NCBI RefSeq assembly: GCF_004005905.1
Contig: NZ_SACO01000012.1
Coordinates: forward strand, 62,001-126,000
DNA length: 64,000 bases
Reading direction: 5' to 3'
Source of the DNA: Novosphingobium umbonatum
Lineage (GTDB): Bacteria; Pseudomonadota; Alphaproteobacteria; Sphingomonadales; Sphingomonadaceae
Part shown: positions 51,220-61,500 of the stretch, piece after piece
Numbering within the stretch: the stretch's first letter is position 1
Layout of the letters: every line of letters starts with the position of its first letter
Made by a program: the position numbers and the translations under genes
The notes under the pieces: model-generated
Told to the model about the DNA's origin: nothing
What the model saw: only the letters and a program-made list of their open reading frames with translations
Database searches by the model: none

Positions 51220-52211
51220 ATGGTTGCCTTAATCCAGCAGTCGAGCAAGGCCTTGGCCAGCCCCTTGTCCAGCGCTTCGGCGGCTTCTTCCACGCCGTCG
51301 TGCCAATTGTCCACTTCGCCCGCCACCATCAGCGCGCCAGCGGCGTTAAAAAGCACCGCATCGCGATAGGGGCCATGTTCGCCCATCAGCAGGTCTTGCA
51401 GGGCGCGGGCATTATAGGCCGCATCACCGCCCTTGATGGCATCCACCGGCGTCACCGGCAGACCGGCATCCTGCGGGCCAACCCGCTTCATCGCCACGGC
51501 ATCCTCGCGCACATCGGCCCATTCATTGCCGCCCGCAAGGCTCAGCTCGTCCAAACCTTCATCTCCTGAAACCACAAAGCTGCGCGCCGTGCCCAGACGG
51601 CGCAAAGCTTCGGCATAGATGGGCACATAGGCGGGGCGGGCGATACCCACCAATTGCCTTTGCACCCCCGCCGGATTGGCCAGCGGCCCCATCAGGTTGA
51701 AGATGGTGCGGCGGCCCAAGGCTTTGCGGATGGGGGCAATATGTTTGAGGCACGGGTGATGGGCCTGCGCAAACAGGAAAGCGATGCCGATGTCTTGCAG
51801 CGTTTCCTCGGCGCGTTCGCCCGCCTTGGCCAGATCCAGCCCTAAAGCCTCCAGCGTATCGGCCGCGCCCGATTTGGACGAGGCGGCGCGATTGCCATGC
51901 TTGGCCACCGGCACGCCGCAAGCGGCCACCACCAGACTGACGGCGGTGGAGACATTGAGCGTGTGATGCCCGTCTCCGCCCGTGCCGCACACGTCAATCG
52001 CATTATCTGGTGCGGACACAGGGATCATCCGCGCCCGCATGGCCATGGCAGCCCCCGCTATCTCGCTGGCCGTTTCGCCACGGTCGGACAGTGCGACCAG
52101 AAATTGCGCAATCGCCTCATCGTCAACCTTACGGTCGAGAATGGCGGCAAAGATCGCTTCGGCCTCATCCTGCGCAAAGGGCTGGGGCCCGACTTGCGGC
52201 AGGCTGTTCAT
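51216..52211 (-). CDS. trpD: anthranilate phosphoribosyltransferase
   Basis: The 331-residue enzyme joins anthranilate to PRPP. The [17 protein letters not shown] loop binds PRPP, and [21 protein letters not shown] follows. It starts at ATG 52211, in an ATGA overlap with trpG. The N-terminal helical domain (1-70) is of normal size. Confidence 0.97.
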   Translation of the reverse strand: MNSLPQVGPQPFAQDEAEAIFAAILDRKVDDEAIAQFLVALSDRGETASEIAGAAMAMRARMIPVSAPDNAIDVCGTGGDGHHTLNVSTAVSLVVAACGVPVAKHGNRAASSKSGAADTLEALGLDLAKAGERAEETLQDIGIAFLFAQAHHPCLKHIAPIRKALGRRTIFNLMGPLANPAGVQRQLVGIARPAYVPIYAEALRRLGTARSFVVSGDEGLDELSLAGGNEWADVREDAVAMKRVGPQDAGLPVTPVDAIKGGDAAYNARALQDLLMGEHGPYRDAVLFNAAGALMVAGEVDNWHDGVEEAAEALDKGLAKALLDCWIKATI

Positions 52212-52819
52212 GCCAATTGCGTCGCATGGGCGGGCAAAGTGGTTTCGATGCCGCAAGTCTTCAGGAAATTGGCAATCATGGCATGGCCATATTGCGTGGC
52301 GATGCTTTCGGGGTGGAATTGCACCCCATGGATCGGCTTGGTGGCATGGCGGAAACCCATCACATGGCCGTCATCGCTGCGCGCGTTGACGATCAGGCAA
52401 TCGGGAATATCGGTCACGATCAGCGAGTGATAGCGCGTGGCGGTAAATGGCGAGGGGATGCCTTGGAAAACGCCGCTATTGTCATGGGTGACAGGGCTGG
52501 TCTTGCCATGCATCAAGCCGCCGCGCACCACGCTGCCGCCGAAATATTGGCCGATCGATTGGTGACCAAGGCATACGCCCAGCAGTGGGCGTTCGGCATC
52601 GGCCGCTGCGCCCACCAGATCAAGGCTGATGCCCGCCTCGTTGGGTGTGCAGGGGCCGGGGCTGAGCAGGAAGCCGGCAGCGCCGCTGTCCAGCGCCTGC
52701 GCAGGCGTCAGCGCGTCATTGCGCACCACTTCCACCTCGGCGCCCAGTTCCATAATGTAATGGACCAGATTCCAGGTGAAGCTGTCGTAATTGTCGATAA
52801 CGAGGATCTTGCCGCTCAT
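52208..52819 (-). CDS. trpG: anthranilate synthase glutamine amidotransferase component
   Basis: The 203-residue class I amidotransferase delivers ammonia to Trp[14 protein letters not shown] forms the oxyanion loop, [11 protein letters not shown] holds the nucleophile Cys, and [10 protein letters not shown] the His-Glu pair. It could also serve p-aminobenzoate synthesis, as no separate pabA is seen. It overlaps trpE by four bases. Confidence 0.96.
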   Translation of the reverse strand: MSGKILVIDNYDSFTWNLVHYIMELGAEVEVVRNDALTPAQALDSGAAGFLLSPGPCTPNEAGISLDLVGAAADAERPLLGVCLGHQSIGQYFGGSVVRGGLMHGKTSPVTHDNSGVFQGIPSPFTATRYHSLIVTDIPDCLIVNARSDDGHVMGFRHATKPIHGVQFHPESIATQYGHAMIANFLKTCGIETTLPAHATQLA

Positions 52820-54357
52820 TGTCCAAACCCTGCTTCCTGCGCCACGCGCACGGCTTCACGGGCTGCGGCAAAAAGCGCGCCCGCCTTATGTTCGCATTCC
52901 CGCTGCTCATAGGCAGGGTCGCTGTCGGCCACAATGCCCGCGCCTGCCTGTACGTGCATCACGCCATCCTTCAACACGGCGGTGCGCAGCACGATGCAGC
53001 TATCCAGATTGCCGTCCGGCCCGAAATAGCCCACGCCGCCCGCATAGGCACCGCGCGTTTCAGCCTCCAGTCCGGCGATGATTTCGCAGGCCCGCACCTT
53101 GGGCGCGCCCGACACGGTGCCAGCGGGGAAACCGGCAAACACCGCGTCAATCGAATCCGCCCGCGCCTCGTCCAGATCGCCCACTACATTGGAGACGATA
53201 TGCATAACGTGGCTATAGCGCTCGATGGTGTAGCTTTCGGTCACTTTCACCGTACCCTTGGCGGCCACGCGGCCCACATCATTGCGGCCAAGGTCCAGCA
53301 GCATGAGATGTTCGGCGCGCTCCTTGGGATCGTCCAGCAGGCTGATCTCATTGGCCTTGTCCTCGGCGGGAGTCTTGCCGCGCGGGCGGGTGCCCGCGAT
53401 GGGACGGATGGTCACCTCGCGCTGGCCATCCTCCTTGGCGCGCACCCGCACCAGAATTTCGGGGCTGGAGCCGACCACGGCAAAGCCGGGCAGGTCGAGC
53501 AGATAGAGGAAGGGCGAGGGGTTCACGCGGCGCAGGCTGCGGTAAAGCGCCAGCGGCGGCAGCGGGAAGGGGGCGGTGAAGCGCTGGGCCAGCACCACCT
53601 GAAAAATATCGCCCGCCTCGATATAGCCGCGCGCAGCTTCCACCATCTCGCCATAGCGGCCCGGCGCCATGGTGGGGGTGAGTTGGGGCATGGGCAGATC
53701 GGCGGGCACCGGCTCGCTCTTGGGCGCAGGCGCGGCAAGGCGGCGCAGGGCTTCGTCAATGCGTTCCTGAGCGGCCTCTAGCGCGGCTTCGGGCGATGCG
53801 TCCGAAGGCCAGACCGGCGCGATGGTGAACAACTGGTCGCTCAACCGGTCGAACACCAGAATGACCGTGGGGCGCACGAAAAGCATGTCGGGCAATTCCA
53901 GCCCGCTTTGCGGTGCGCGGGGCAGCTTTTCGACCAGACCAAAGGTCTCATAGCCGAAATAGCCCACGATACAGGCCAAGGCGCTGGGCAGTTCGGCCGG
54001 AACATCCATGCGGCAGGATTCGACCAAGGCCCGCAATTCCGCCAAGGCATCGCCCTCCAGCGGCTCGAAAGCATCGGCACTATGCTGCCATTGGCGGTTG
54101 ATTTCCGCCGCATGGCCCGTGGCGCGGAACACCAGATCGGGGGCAAGGCCAAGCAGGCTGTAACGCCCGCGCACTTCGCCGCCTTCCACCGATTCCAGCA
54201 GGAAATCGCCGCGCCCTTTTTCGAACAGCTTGACCGCAGCCCCCACCGGCGTTTCCGTATCCGCAATCGTGCGACGCCAGACCAGCGCAGGCTTTCCATC
54301 GGAAAGTAGCGCCCGGGCAGCGGCCCAATTGTCGGGATAGTGGGAAGTTTCGGTCAT
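52816..54357 (-). CDS. trpE: anthranilate synthase component I
   Basis: The 513-residue chorismate-using enzyme shows [28 protein letters not shown], and the [19 protein letters not shown] segment of the active site. The N-terminal LLESVEG motif is the tryptophan feedback site of this family. Start ATG 54357 follows GAAAGAG. Only 40 bases separate it from ppiD, so there is no room for a leader-peptide attenuator; feedback on the enzyme is the likely control. Confidence 0.96.
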   Translation of the reverse strand: MTETSHYPDNWAAARALLSDGKPALVWRRTIADTETPVGAAVKLFEKGRGDFLLESVEGGEVRGRYSLLGLAPDLVFRATGHAAEINRQWQHSADAFEPLEGDALAELRALVESCRMDVPAELPSALACIVGYFGYETFGLVEKLPRAPQSGLELPDMLFVRPTVILVFDRLSDQLFTIAPVWPSDASPEAALEAAQERIDEALRRLAAPAPKSEPVPADLPMPQLTPTMAPGRYGEMVEAARGYIEAGDIFQVVLAQRFTAPFPLPPLALYRSLRRVNPSPFLYLLDLPGFAVVGSSPEILVRVRAKEDGQREVTIRPIAGTRPRGKTPAEDKANEISLLDDPKERAEHLMLLDLGRNDVGRVAAKGTVKVTESYTIERYSHVMHIVSNVVGDLDEARADSIDAVFAGFPAGTVSGAPKVRACEIIAGLEAETRGAYAGGVGYFGPDGNLDSCIVLRTAVLKDGVMHVQAGAGIVADSDPAYEQRECEHKAGALFAAAREAVRVAQEAGFGQ

Positions 54358-54397
54358 AGCTCTTTCGTTTTGCTGTGTTTTGTTGGGGTGGTAAAAC

Positions 54398-56335
54398 TTA
54401 GTTCGCGCCATTCAGCTGGGCGTTGACGGTCTGGATCGACTTTTCGTTGCGATCGACCTTCACCTGCGCGCGGATGGCATGGCGCAGAGCCTCGCCCTGT
54501 TCACGCGCGGCCAGTTGCTTCAGCTCGCCCGCCACCTGACCCAGCAGCGGGTCCTTGGCATCAACCGCGCCGGTGGTGACCGACTTCAGCTGCACCACAA
54601 ACCAGCCCTTGTTGCCGGCGATCGGCAGCAGCTTGGTCGTGCCCTTGGCCATGCCAAAGAACAGGCCCAGCGCGGGCGGGATACGGCCACCCATGGCCGC
54701 AATCTGCTGACGGCTCATGGTAACCGGCTGAACGGGCGGCAGGGTCACGCCCAGAGCGGCCACTTGCGGGGCAAGATCGGCGCCCTTCTTGCCCGCGGCC
54801 AGCAGCTTCATGGCGGCGGCCTTAGCGGCAGTGGCACCCTTGTCCAGCGCGATGTCGGCGATCACTTGCGCCTTGACCTGATCGAGCGGGGCGGGAGCGG
54901 CGGCGTCGATGCGGCTGACGTCAAAGATCACAAAGCTCTTGCCCGCCACCAGTTCGGTGATCTGGGGCTGGCCTTCATGTTCCATGCTGAAGGCGGCCTT
55001 GACCACGCCCAGCAGGTCGGCGGGAACGCTCTGGCCTGCCTGACCATAGACCTGGCCATCGGCGGTCACCGCGCCAGTTTCGGCCAGCGTCAGGCCCAGT
55101 TCCTTGGCGCTATCCGACAGCGCGCCGCTCTTGTCGAAATCCTCGTTCACCTTCTCGGTCAAGGCGGCCAGCGCAGCCTTGCGCTTGTCCTCGGCCAGAG
55201 CGGTGGTGATTTCGCCCTTCACCTGTTCCAGCGTGCGGGCGGGCTTGGCATCAATGCTGTCCACACGGACCAAAGCCCAGCCCAAAGTGCCCTTGGCGGG
55301 GCCAGCCACGCTGCCTGCCTTGGCGGCAAAGGCAGCCTCGGCGACGGCAGGGCCGCTGCTCATCGCCAGCTTGTCCTTGGTCATCAGGCCCAGCGAGGCA
55401 GCCGACAGGCCCTTGGCCTTGGCGGCGGCTTCAAGGCTCTGGCCCTTGGCAATGGCTCCGGCAATGTCCTTGGCCATGCTTTCGCTGATGACGATCAGCT
55501 GCGTCACCTTGCGGCTCTCGCTGGCGGCATATTTGGCCTTGTCGGCGTTGAACTTGGCGGCAATTTCGGCCTCGGTCGGCGCGGCCACATTCTTCACCAC
55601 GCTTTCGTCAAAGCGGGCATAGCGGATCACGCGGCGTTCGGGGCGCGTATAGGCGGCCTTGTGATTGTTATACCAAGCGGTGATTTCGGCGGCGCTGGCC
55701 TCGCCCTTGGGCGCAAAGGCCTGCGAGGGCAGCAGGCTGATCGCGCCGCTGCGCTGTTCTTTCAACAGACCGGCATATTGGATCAAAGCGGCCTGCGGCA
55801 CATCGGCGCCAAAGCGGGCAGGAGCCAACAACTGGCGGCTCACCAGATCGCGGGCGAAACTGTCGCGCACCTCGCCATCGGTCAACTGGCGCTGGGCCAG
55901 CAGCGAACGATAGGTGGCATCGTCAAACTGGCCGCCCGCACCCTGAAAGGCAGGGATCTTGGCCAATTCGCTGTCGATCAGGCGCTTGCCCGCCACAATG
56001 CCGTTCTTCTTGCCAAAGGCCATCATGGCTTCGGCATCGATCATCTGGTCCAGCACCTGACCCACGCCGCCCTCGGCAACAAAGCCCTTCATGGTCAGAC
56101 CCGGCGCCTGATTACGGGCGATTTCCAAAGCCTGCTGCGATTGCTTGATAAGCTGGGCAGTGCCGATCTTAGTGCCATCCACGCTGGCCACGCGATCCGC
56201 GCCGCCAAGGCCGACCGAATTGCTCAATTGCGCCACGTCACCAGCGGCAAAAGCCATGGCCAGCATAACAATCAAGGCCAGAGCCGCAAATACGCCGCCG
56301 GAGGATTTGAAGAACTTACGGAAAAACTGCAGCAT
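54398..56335 (-). CDS. ppiD: peptidyl-prolyl isomerase PpiD
   Basis: The 645-residue periplasmic folding factor is anchored by one N-terminal helix (about residues 14-32). A SurA_N-like chaperone region (about 35-190) and a parvulin PPIase domain (about 260-360) come next, then a further C-terminal chaperone part. I chose ATG 56335 over the preceding GTG. It is the first gene of the leftward ppiD-trpEGDC string. Confidence 0.9.
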   Translation of the reverse strand: MLQFFRKFFKSSGGVFAALALIVMLAMAFAAGDVAQLSNSVGLGGADRVASVDGTKIGTAQLIKQSQQALEIARNQAPGLTMKGFVAEGGVGQVLDQMIDAEAMMAFGKKNGIVAGKRLIDSELAKIPAFQGAGGQFDDATYRSLLAQRQLTDGEVRDSFARDLVSRQLLAPARFGADVPQAALIQYAGLLKEQRSGAISLLPSQAFAPKGEASAAEITAWYNNHKAAYTRPERRVIRYARFDESVVKNVAAPTEAEIAAKFNADKAKYAASESRKVTQLIVISESMAKDIAGAIAKGQSLEAAAKAKGLSAASLGLMTKDKLAMSSGPAVAEAAFAAKAGSVAGPAKGTLGWALVRVDSIDAKPARTLEQVKGEITTALAEDKRKAALAALTEKVNEDFDKSGALSDSAKELGLTLAETGAVTADGQVYGQAGQSVPADLLGVVKAAFSMEHEGQPQITELVAGKSFVIFDVSRIDAAAPAPLDQVKAQVIADIALDKGATAAKAAAMKLLAAGKKGADLAPQVAALGVTLPPVQPVTMSRQQIAAMGGRIPPALGLFFGMAKGTTKLLPIAGNKGWFVVQLKSVTTGAVDAKDPLLGQVAGELKQLAAREQGEALRHAIRAQVKVDRNEKSIQTVNAQLNGAN

Positions 56336-56615
56336 CACGCAACCTATCAGGATGGCCTTGTCTGGTTTCGGGTCCGTTTTTCAGGCGAAACAGGCAGGCC
56401 GCCGGTTCAATCTGTGGCAGGCTTTAGGCGGCAATGGGCCATAGGGCAATGGGGCAGGCGCTTTGGCCTGTCTGCCCCCGCATTTTTGCCGGTCCTGTCT
56501 TTGACATGGGGGCGGGCTTGGCCTAACCGGCGAATAGCTATGCAGTTCATCGAGCGGATTCGCTGCCTGTTCAAGGCGGTAGTCGTTCGATCCAGCCACA
56601 AGGATGAGGTGATCG

Positions 56616-57374
56616 ATGGCCCTGCGCCCCTATGTTGTCGGCAACTGGAAAATGAACGGATTGCGCGCCAGCCTGGCCGAGGCCCGCGCGATTGATCGCG
56701 TTGCCGCGCGTTATCCGCAGGTGGATGTGGGCGTTGCCCCGCCCTATACGCTGGTTCTGGCTCTGGCCGAACAGGCCGAACATAGCGCCGTGGGCGGGCA
56801 GGATTGCCACGCACAGGCCAAGGGTGCCTTCACTGGCGATGTGGCCGCTCCCATGCTGGCCGATGCCGGCGCGGGCTTTGTGATTCTGGGCCATAGCGAG
56901 CGCCGCGCCCTGCATGGCGAAAGCGATGCCTTGGTGCAGGCCAAGAGTACGGCGGCTTTGGCTGCTGGTCTGGGCGTCATCCTTTGCGTGGGTGAAACCG
57001 AAGCCGAGCGCGATGCGGGCGAGGCGATCAAGGTGGTCGCAGGCCAGCTCAAGGGTTCGCTGGTCGAAGGCGCTGCGGCGGCCGCCAAGCTGGCCGTGGC
57101 TTATGAGCCGGTCTGGGCGATCGGCACGGGGCGCGTGCCTTCGGTGGAGGATGTGGCGGCGATGCATGCGGCCATTCGCGCCGAATTGCTGGCTTTTTAT
57201 GGCGATGCGGGCGCTGCGGTGCGTATTCTCTATGGTGGCTCGGTCAATGCGGGCAATGCGGTGGAATTGCTGTCCGTTCCCGAAGTGGGCGGCGCTCTGG
57301 TGGGCGGTGCCAGCCTGACGGCGGAAAGCTTTGGCGCGATCATCCACGCGGCCAGTGTCGCTCTGGGCGATTGA
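56616..57374 (+). CDS. tpiA: triosephosphate isomerase
   Basis: The 252-residue (beta/alpha)8 enzyme has NWKMNG (Asn, Lys), FVILGHSERR with the catalytic His, and AYEPVWAIGTG with the catalytic Glu. The phosphate-binding ILYGGSVNAGNA is present. ATG 56616 follows GAGG at six-base spacing. The 280-base gap between ppiD and tpiA shows no gene and must hold both promoters. Confidence 0.97.
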   Translation: MALRPYVVGNWKMNGLRASLAEARAIDRVAARYPQVDVGVAPPYTLVLALAEQAEHSAVGGQDCHAQAKGAFTGDVAAPMLADAGAGFVILGHSERRALHGESDALVQAKSTAALAAGLGVILCVGETEAERDAGEAIKVVAGQLKGSLVEGAAAAAKLAVAYEPVWAIGTGRVPSVEDVAAMHAAIRAELLAFYGDAGAAVRILYGGSVNAGNAVELLSVPEVGGALVGGASLTAESFGAIIHAASVALGD

Positions 57375-57383
57375 TGTCCCGAT

Positions 57384-57412
57384 GGGGGAGGGCGGTATCG
57401 TCCGCCCCCTCT
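57384..57412 (+). terminator. probable terminator after tpiA
   Basis: GGGCGG (57390-57395) pairs with CCGCCC (57402-57407) across a 6-base loop, flanked by G-rich and C-rich bases that extend the stem with a bulge, then TCTTG. Confidence 0.45.
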
Positions 57413-57491
57413 TGCATTCACAGGTTCTGACGCCTAGATGGCCCCCTGTTGGCGCCGGAATGGGCGCGTTTTGTTGAAAGTTGCCGTTCCC

Positions 57492-57842
57492 ATGTTCATC
57501 TTCCTCATCGTGCTTCAGGCCCTGGTCGCCGCCGCTCTGGTTGGCGTGATCCTGATCCAGAAGTCCGAAGGCGGCGGCTTGGGTGTGGGTGGCAGCCCGA
57601 CCGGCTTTATGTCGGCGCGCGGCGCGGCGGACTTTCTGACGCGCGCCACCTCGATTCTGGCGACCGTGTTTGTGGGCCTTTCGATTGTGCTGGCGGCGCT
57701 GGCGGTCGAATCGGCCAAGGGGCAGAAGGTTGACACCTCGCTCAACCGCGCTGTGGCTCCCGCCGCTGCCCCGATTACGCCTGCGGCCACTCCTGCGGCT
57801 CCGGTTCCGGCCGATCCGCTGGGTTCTGCGGCAAAGAAGTAA
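57492..57842 (+). CDS. secG: preprotein translocase subunit SecG
   Basis: The 116-residue subunit of the SecYEG channel has two helices (MFIFLIVLQALVAAALVGVI and a second at about 58-78) joined by the family loop IQKSEGGGLGVGGSP. The C-terminal 40 residues are Ala/Pro-rich. ATG 57492 gives the standard N-terminus; upstream in-frame codons do not look coding. Confidence 0.94.
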   Translation: MFIFLIVLQALVAAALVGVILIQKSEGGGLGVGGSPTGFMSARGAADFLTRATSILATVFVGLSIVLAALAVESAKGQKVDTSLNRAVAPAAAPITPAATPAAPVPADPLGSAAKK

Positions 57843-57863
57843 TCGCCCTTTTAGGACGTTGTA

Positions 57864-57890
57864 ACCCCGTCGCGGCTAGCGATGGGGTTA
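57864..57890 (+). terminator. probable terminator after secG
   Basis: AACCCCGTCGC and GCGATGGGGTT form an 11-bp stem with one G-T pair around a five-base loop, 22 bases after secG. No T-run follows, so confidence is moderate. Confidence 0.5.
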
Positions 57891-58034
57891 TGTCGTTTGG
57901 GCGGAGCATAAATGGGCAATTTCGCGGTTTTGACGTCATTTTCCAAAATGGCGCAAAAAGCTTTGTGGATTGCCTTCGATTGGCGCGCATCGGCGCTTGG
58001 ATAAATCGCAATTAGAGAGTAGGGCGCAATTCCC

Positions 58035-59666
58035 ATGGCGCGGTACATTTTCATCACCGGCGGCGTGGTCTCCTCGCTGGGCAAGGGTCTTATGGCAGCT
58101 TCTTTGGCTGCCTTGTTGCAGGCGCGCGGTTTCCGCGTCCGCATTCGCAAATTCGACCCCTATCTCAACGTCGACCCCGGCACCATGAGCCCCTATCAGC
58201 ATGGCGAGGTTTTCGTCACCGATGACGGTGCCGAAACCGACCTTGACCTTGGGCATTACGAACGCTTCACCGGCGTTTCGGCGCGCAAGAGCGACAATAT
58301 CACCTCTGGCCGCATCTATCAGACGATCATCGCCAAGGAGCGTCGCGGCGACTATCTGGGCGCGACGGTGCAGGTGATCCCGCATGTCACCGACGCGATC
58401 AAGGCCTTTGCGCAGGATGATACGGACGATCTGGATTTCGTGCTGTGCGAAATCGGCGGCACGGTGGGCGATATTGAAGGCCTGCCCTTCATTGAAGCCA
58501 TCCGCCAGATGCGCAACGAGCTTGGCCGTGAGCAGACCTGCTTTGCCCATGTCACGCTGGTGCCCTATATCGCGGCGGCGGGTGAGTTGAAGACCAAGCC
58601 GACCCAGCATAGCGTGCGCGAGCTGACCGGCTTTGGCATCCAGCCCGACATTCTGCTGTGCCGTTGCGAGCAGGAATTGCCGGAGAGCGAGCGCGCCAAG
58701 ATCGCGCTGTTCTGCAACGTGCGCAAGGAATCGGTGATTCCCGCGCTGGATGCTCCCAATATTTACGCTGTTCCGATCCAGTATCACGAACAGGGTCTGG
58801 ACGCGGCGGTGCTGCACCACTTTGGCCTGAAGTCGCCTGCGCCCGATCTGAAGCGTTGGCAGGCTTTGACCGATCGTTACGCCGCCCCCGAGGGCGAGGT
58901 GACGATTGGTGTGGTGGGCAAATATGTCGTGCTGCAGGATGCCTATAAGTCGCTGAATGAAGCGCTGGTGCATGGCGGTCTGGCCAATAAGGTCAAGGTC
59001 AATATCCAGTGGATTGACGCCGAAATCTTTGAAAAGGACGAGGAAGAGATCGTCTCCACGCTTGAACCGCTGCATGGCATTCTGGTGCCCGGCGGTTTTG
59101 GCGAACGTGGCACTGAAGGCAAGATTTCGGCGGTGCGCTTTGCCCGTGAGCGCAAGGTGCCTTTCCTCGGCATTTGCCTTGGTATGCAGATGGCCTGTAT
59201 CGAAGGTGCGCGCAACACGGCGGGGATTGCGGAAGCGTCCTCCACCGAATTTGGCCCGTCGAACGAACCGGTGGTGGGCATCATCACCGAATGGATGAGC
59301 GAAGAAGGCCTGCAACAGCGCAGCGCCGACACCGATCTGGGCGGCACGATGCGTCTGGGCGCCTATGAGGCCAAGCTTTCGGGCAATAGCCGCGTGGCGT
59401 CCATCTATGGCAGCGAAGTGATCTCCGAACGTCACCGCCACCGTTACGAGGTGAACGTGGCCTATCGTGAGGCGTTGGAGCAGGGCGGTCTGGTCTTCTC
59501 GGGCATGTCGCCCGATGGCTTGCTGCCTGAAATCGTGGAGCGTCCCGACCATCCGTGGTTCGTGGGCGTGCAATTCCACCCCGAATTGAAGAGCCGTCCT
59601 TTCGAGCCGCATCCTCTGTTTGCGGGCTTCATCGGCGCGGCGCTGGCGCAGGCGCGCTTGGTATAA
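58035..59666 (+). CDS. pyrG: CTP synthase
   Basis: The 543-residue enzyme makes CTP from UTP with glutamine. The synthetase domain (1-270) starts [15 protein letters not shown] with its P-loop. The glutamine amidotransferase domain (about 300-540) has the nucleophile Cys in [11 protein letters not shown] and the His-Glu pair in [11 protein letters not shown]. The strong terminator at 59714 ends its transcript. Confidence 0.98.
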   Translation: MARYIFITGGVVSSLGKGLMAASLAALLQARGFRVRIRKFDPYLNVDPGTMSPYQHGEVFVTDDGAETDLDLGHYERFTGVSARKSDNITSGRIYQTIIAKERRGDYLGATVQVIPHVTDAIKAFAQDDTDDLDFVLCEIGGTVGDIEGLPFIEAIRQMRNELGREQTCFAHVTLVPYIAAAGELKTKPTQHSVRELTGFGIQPDILLCRCEQELPESERAKIALFCNVRKESVIPALDAPNIYAVPIQYHEQGLDAAVLHHFGLKSPAPDLKRWQALTDRYAAPEGEVTIGVVGKYVVLQDAYKSLNEALVHGGLANKVKVNIQWIDAEIFEKDEEEIVSTLEPLHGILVPGGFGERGTEGKISAVRFARERKVPFLGICLGMQMACIEGARNTAGIAEASSTEFGPSNEPVVGIITEWMSEEGLQQRSADTDLGGTMRLGAYEAKLSGNSRVASIYGSEVISERHRHRYEVNVAYREALEQGGLVFSGMSPDGLLPEIVERPDHPWFVGVQFHPELKSRPFEPHPLFAGFIGAALAQARLV

Positions 59667-59713
59667 GGATCGCAGGCGCGGGCGGAACAACACCCGCGCC
59701 CCGATACACAAAC

Positions 59714-59756
59714 GGCGGCCAAGGCTGATCGGTTCAGCCTTGGCCGCCCTTTTTCG
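59714..59756. terminator. strong terminator between pyrG and hsp20
   Basis: A perfect 15-bp stem (59714-59728 with 59734-59748) around the loop TCGGT is followed by CTTTTT. It serves pyrG and possibly the convergent hsp20 gene. A smaller GC hairpin lies just before it, at about 59679-59699. Confidence 0.93.
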
Positions 59757-59758
59757 TT

Positions 59759-60229
59759 TTAGGCGGCGTTCTTACCGTCCACCACGGTCAGCGCCGCGGT
59801 GGCTTGGCCATTAACGGCAATCTTCTTGGGCTTCATCGCCTCGGGCACTTCGCGCAGCAGGTCGATCATCAACAGGCCATCTTCCAGATTGGCCGCGACG
59901 ACGCGCACGAAATCGGCCAGTTCAAACCGGCGTTCAAACCCGCGCTGGGCAATGCCCAGATGCAGATATTCGCCAGCGGGGGCGTTCTGGTCATCATGCT
60001 TGCGGCCCTGGATCACCAGCAGGTTCTGCTGCGCGGTGATGTCGATATCGGCAGGCTTGAAACCGGCCACGGCCAGCGTGATGCGATAGGAATCTTCGCC
60101 CTTACGCTCGATGTTGAAAGGGGGGTAATTGTCGCCAGCGCCGGCCCGCGTGGCATTTTCCAGCAGGTCAAACAGGCGGTCAAAGCCCACGGTGTTGCGA
60201 CGATAGGGGGTGAAGTCAAAACGGTTCAT
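59759..60229 (-). CDS. Hsp20-family small heat-shock protein
   Basis: The 156-residue IbpA-like holdase has an N-terminal arm (MNRFDFTPYRR), an alpha-crystallin domain (about 38-130, YPPFNIERKGEDSYRITLAVAGF...) and a C-terminal tail with KKIAVN. The domain's GIAQRGFERRFELAD strand pair is typical. ATG 60229 has GAGGA seven bases upstream. The leader resembles a ROSE RNA thermometer. Confidence 0.93.
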   Translation of the reverse strand: MNRFDFTPYRRNTVGFDRLFDLLENATRAGAGDNYPPFNIERKGEDSYRITLAVAGFKPADIDITAQQNLLVIQGRKHDDQNAPAGEYLHLGIAQRGFERRFELADFVRVVAANLEDGLLMIDLLREVPEAMKPKKIAVNGQATAALTVVDGKNAA

Positions 60230-60295
60230 ACAAAAATCCTCGTCAAAAGAGCAATTTTCGGTTTGGGTGAGGCCCGTCTCCGGCACCTCGGTGGC
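60230..60295 (-). promoter_or_regulatory. ROSE-like RNA thermometer in the hsp20 leader
   Basis: Just before the start the transcript would read TTGCTC-TTTTGAC-GAGGA, so the TTGCTC stretch can pair with the GAGGA ribosome-binding site as in ROSE elements. Upstream, GAGG (60289-60286) and CCTC (60272-60269) close a second hairpin with an inner CCG-GAGA-CGG stem. ROSE elements are known in alphaproteobacterial small heat-shock genes; this assignment is by eye. Confidence 0.5.
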
Positions 60296-60402
60296 TGTGT
60301 CTTGCCCTGAGTGGCGCATGACACGCCTCTTGAGATATGTTAGCGCGACACCATTTCAAGACCCCCGATGTTGCTTTCGGGCAACCGATAAAGGAACCGC
60401 GC

Positions 60403-60666
60403 ATGTCGACCCCCAAAGTTGAAATCTACACCCAATGGGGCTGCCCCTATTGCGTCCGCGCCAAGGCGTTGCTGGATGGCAAGGGCGTTTCCTATACCGA
60501 GATTGACGTGACGATGGACACCGCCAAGCGCCGTGAAATGGCCGAGCGCAAGCCCGGTGCGCGCACGGTGCCGCAGGTGTTTGTCGATGATGTGGCGCTG
60601 GGCGGATGCGATGACATTCACGCGCTGGACGCTGCGGGCAAGCTTGACCCGATTTTGGGCCTGTAA
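60403..60666 (+). CDS. grxC: glutaredoxin 3
   Basis: The 87-residue glutaredoxin has the dithiol active site CPYC (residues 15-18), the cis-Pro in TVPQVFVDD, and GGCDD at the glutathione site. It reduces disulfides with glutathione. ATG 60403 follows AAGGAACC. It lies three bases ahead of the nitrilase-family gene. Confidence 0.96.
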   Translation: MSTPKVEIYTQWGCPYCVRAKALLDGKGVSYTEIDVTMDTAKRREMAERKPGARTVPQVFVDDVALGGCDDIHALDAAGKLDPILGL

Positions 60667-60669
60667 CCT

Positions 60670-61500
60670 ATGGCACGGCTCGCCCTGTTGCAGATGACCA
60701 GCGGGATCGATCCGCTGGGCAATGGCTCCACGATGGCGCAGGCGGCCAAAGAGGCCAAGGCTGGCGGGGCGGCCATGCTGTTCACGCCCGAGATGTGCGG
60801 GCTGATCGACCGTGACCGCGCCCGCGCCGCGCCGCATATTGTGGCCGAGGCGGAAAACCCCGTTCTGGCCCAGATGCGCGAGGTGGCGGCAAGGGAAGGG
60901 CTGTGGATCGCGCTGGGATCTCTGGCCGTGCGCCACGAAAGCGACGAGCGCGCCGCCAACCGCTGTTTCATCATTGATGACAAGGGCGAGATCGCCGCGC
61001 GTTATGACAAGATCCATATGTTCGACGTGGATCTGGCCAATGGCGAAAGCTGGCGCGAAAGCCGCGCCTATTGCCCCGGCGAGCAGGTGGTGACCGTGGA
61101 GACGCCTCTGGGCCGCCTTGGCCTTGCCATTTGCTATGACCTGCGCTTCCCCGCCCTGTTCGAGGCGCTGGGGCGGGCGGCTTGTGATCTGATCTCCATT
61201 CCCGCCGCTTTCACCGTGCCGACCGGCGCGGCCCATTGGCACATTATGCAGCGCGCTCGCGCCATCGAAGCCAGCGCCTATGTCGTGTCCGCCGCGCAAG
61301 TGGGCCAGCATCAGGATGGCCGCGCCACCTATGGCCACAGCCTTGTGGTGGACCCTTGGGGCGAGGTTTTGCTGGACATGGGCGGGGAGCAGGAAGGGCT
61401 TGCCTTTGCCGACATCTCGCCGGCAAGGCTGGCCGAAGTGCGTGCGCAAGTGCCCAGTCTTGCCAATCGGCGCGTGTTGACTACATCGCCTGCATCATGA
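60670..61500 (+). CDS. carbon-nitrogen hydrolase (Nit family)
   Basis: The 276-residue nitrilase-superfamily amidase has the catalytic triad Glu (LFTPEMCGL), Lys (ARYDKIHMFDVD) and Cys (GLAICYDLRFP). It resembles Nit1/Nit2-type deaminated-glutathione or omega-amidases, which fits its position next to a glutaredoxin. Its stop overlaps the start of the DUF1178 gene (ATGA). Confidence 0.92.
   Translation: MARLALLQMTSGIDPLGNGSTMAQAAKEAKAGGAAMLFTPEMCGLIDRDRARAAPHIVAEAENPVLAQMREVAAREGLWIALGSLAVRHESDERAANRCFIIDDKGEIAARYDKIHMFDVDLANGESWRESRAYCPGEQVVTVETPLGRLGLAICYDLRFPALFEALGRAACDLISIPAAFTVPTGAAHWHIMQRARAIEASAYVVSAAQVGQHQDGRATYGHSLVVDPWGEVLLDMGGEQEGLAFADISPARLAEVRAQVPSLANRRVLTTSPAS

Noticed and set aside
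54358..54397. Possible trp attenuator ahead of trpE
   Set aside because: The gap is 40 bases and contains no Trp-rich leader peptide or alternative hairpins.
54479..56695. A 738-residue plus-strand frame opposite ppiD
   Set aside because: The ppiD frame has the expected anchor and PPIase domain; the other frame is a compositional shadow.
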